From positions 1 to 39,800 of the forward strand of contig JAUZOY010000004.1 of assembly GCA_030706235.1 (NCBI GenBank): a stretch of DNA of 39,800 nt, written 5' to 3'. Shown in pieces: positions 39,340 through 39,800 of the stretch. The notes beneath the pieces are model-generated. The model saw only the letters and a list, made by a program, of their open reading frames with translations. It was not told the origin of the DNA and did not search any database. Numbering within the stretch: position 1 is the first letter of the stretch; each line of letters starts with the position of its first letter. A program made the position numbers and the translations under genes. Source of the stretch: Bacteroidota bacterium. GTDB lineage: Bacteria; Bacteroidota; Bacteroidia; Bacteroidales; GWE2-29-8.

Positions 39340-39800
39340 TTATTTTTTTGTAAAAACTTCTGAAACATTATCAAAGTTTGCATAATATTTTCCTTTAGGT
39401 AGTGATGAAACATCAACTTTATTATCATAACCTGATAAAATTAAGTTAAGATTCATGTCCATTATTTCATAAAGAGTAGATCCTGAGAATTTTAATTCAT
39501 TTTCGGCTTTTTGAGTTAGAAGTTGAATAAGTTTACTTGTAGATTTAAACTTTGTTTCAGCTTTCACTTCAATCTCTTTATTGTTATCGAATTCTCTTAT
39601 TCTTATGTTATTTACTCCAAAATGCGGGTGAATTTCTGTATAATATACATAATTTGAAGCTTTATTTGCCCTGCTTTTTACTTTTGCAACTTCCACCCAA
39701 CGTTTCCATCTGTATTGTTCAACAATATATACAGTATTCGGTGTTTCACCAATAGTTTCCCATGTAACCTTCCCGTTTTTATCTATATTAAATTTTTTTA
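39340..39800 (-). CDS. C-terminal part of an uncharacterised (probably secreted) protein, truncated by window edge
   Basis: Frame stays open upstream of the track's GTG start at 39696 to the window end (KKFNIDKNGKVTWETIGETPNTVYIVEQYRWKRWVEVAKV...). Confidence 0.65.
   Translation of the reverse strand, partial: KKFNIDKNGKVTWETIGETPNTVYIVEQYRWKRWVEVAKVKSRANKASNYVYYTEIHPHFGVNNIRIREFDNNKEIEVKAETKFKSTSKLIQLLTQKAENELKFSGSTLYEIMDMNLNLILSGYDNKVDVSSLPKGKYYANFDNVSEVFTKK

Overview
This 39.8 kb AT-rich window is a chromosomal segment of a Bacteroidota (Bacteroidetes) genome. The evidence is several type IX secretion (T9SS) C-terminal sorting domains, TAnnTTTG-type promoter elements, an S46 dipeptidyl-peptidase, and the DUF177-L32-PlsX-FabH cluster. 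Most of it is housekeeping: clpC, an APC amino-acid permease, smpB, pckA, ccmB, a DPM1-like GT2, yqgE, rnr, frr, fabH/plsX/rpmF/DUF177, plsY and gltX. The accessory part is a minus-strand surface-glycan locus (about 20.97-29.99 kb). It contains gmd, several glycosyltransferases, a CatB-like O-acetyltransferase, a SAM methyltransferase, and a T9SS-tagged polysaccharide deacetylase that is broken by one frameshift and one in-frame stop. Four large cell-surface or secreted genes carry T9SS type A or type B tails; one of these is the broken deacetylase. I saw no tRNA, rRNA, CRISPR array or insertion sequence. I found no convincing evidence of a wholly new multi-gene system. The best leads are the disrupted T9SS-tagged deacetylase, an unusual GT-B-like protein (22219-23808), an orphan small ORF with a strong dedicated terminator (32848-33288), and an ORF-free ~500 bp gap with a 12-bp inverted repeat (19189-19695).
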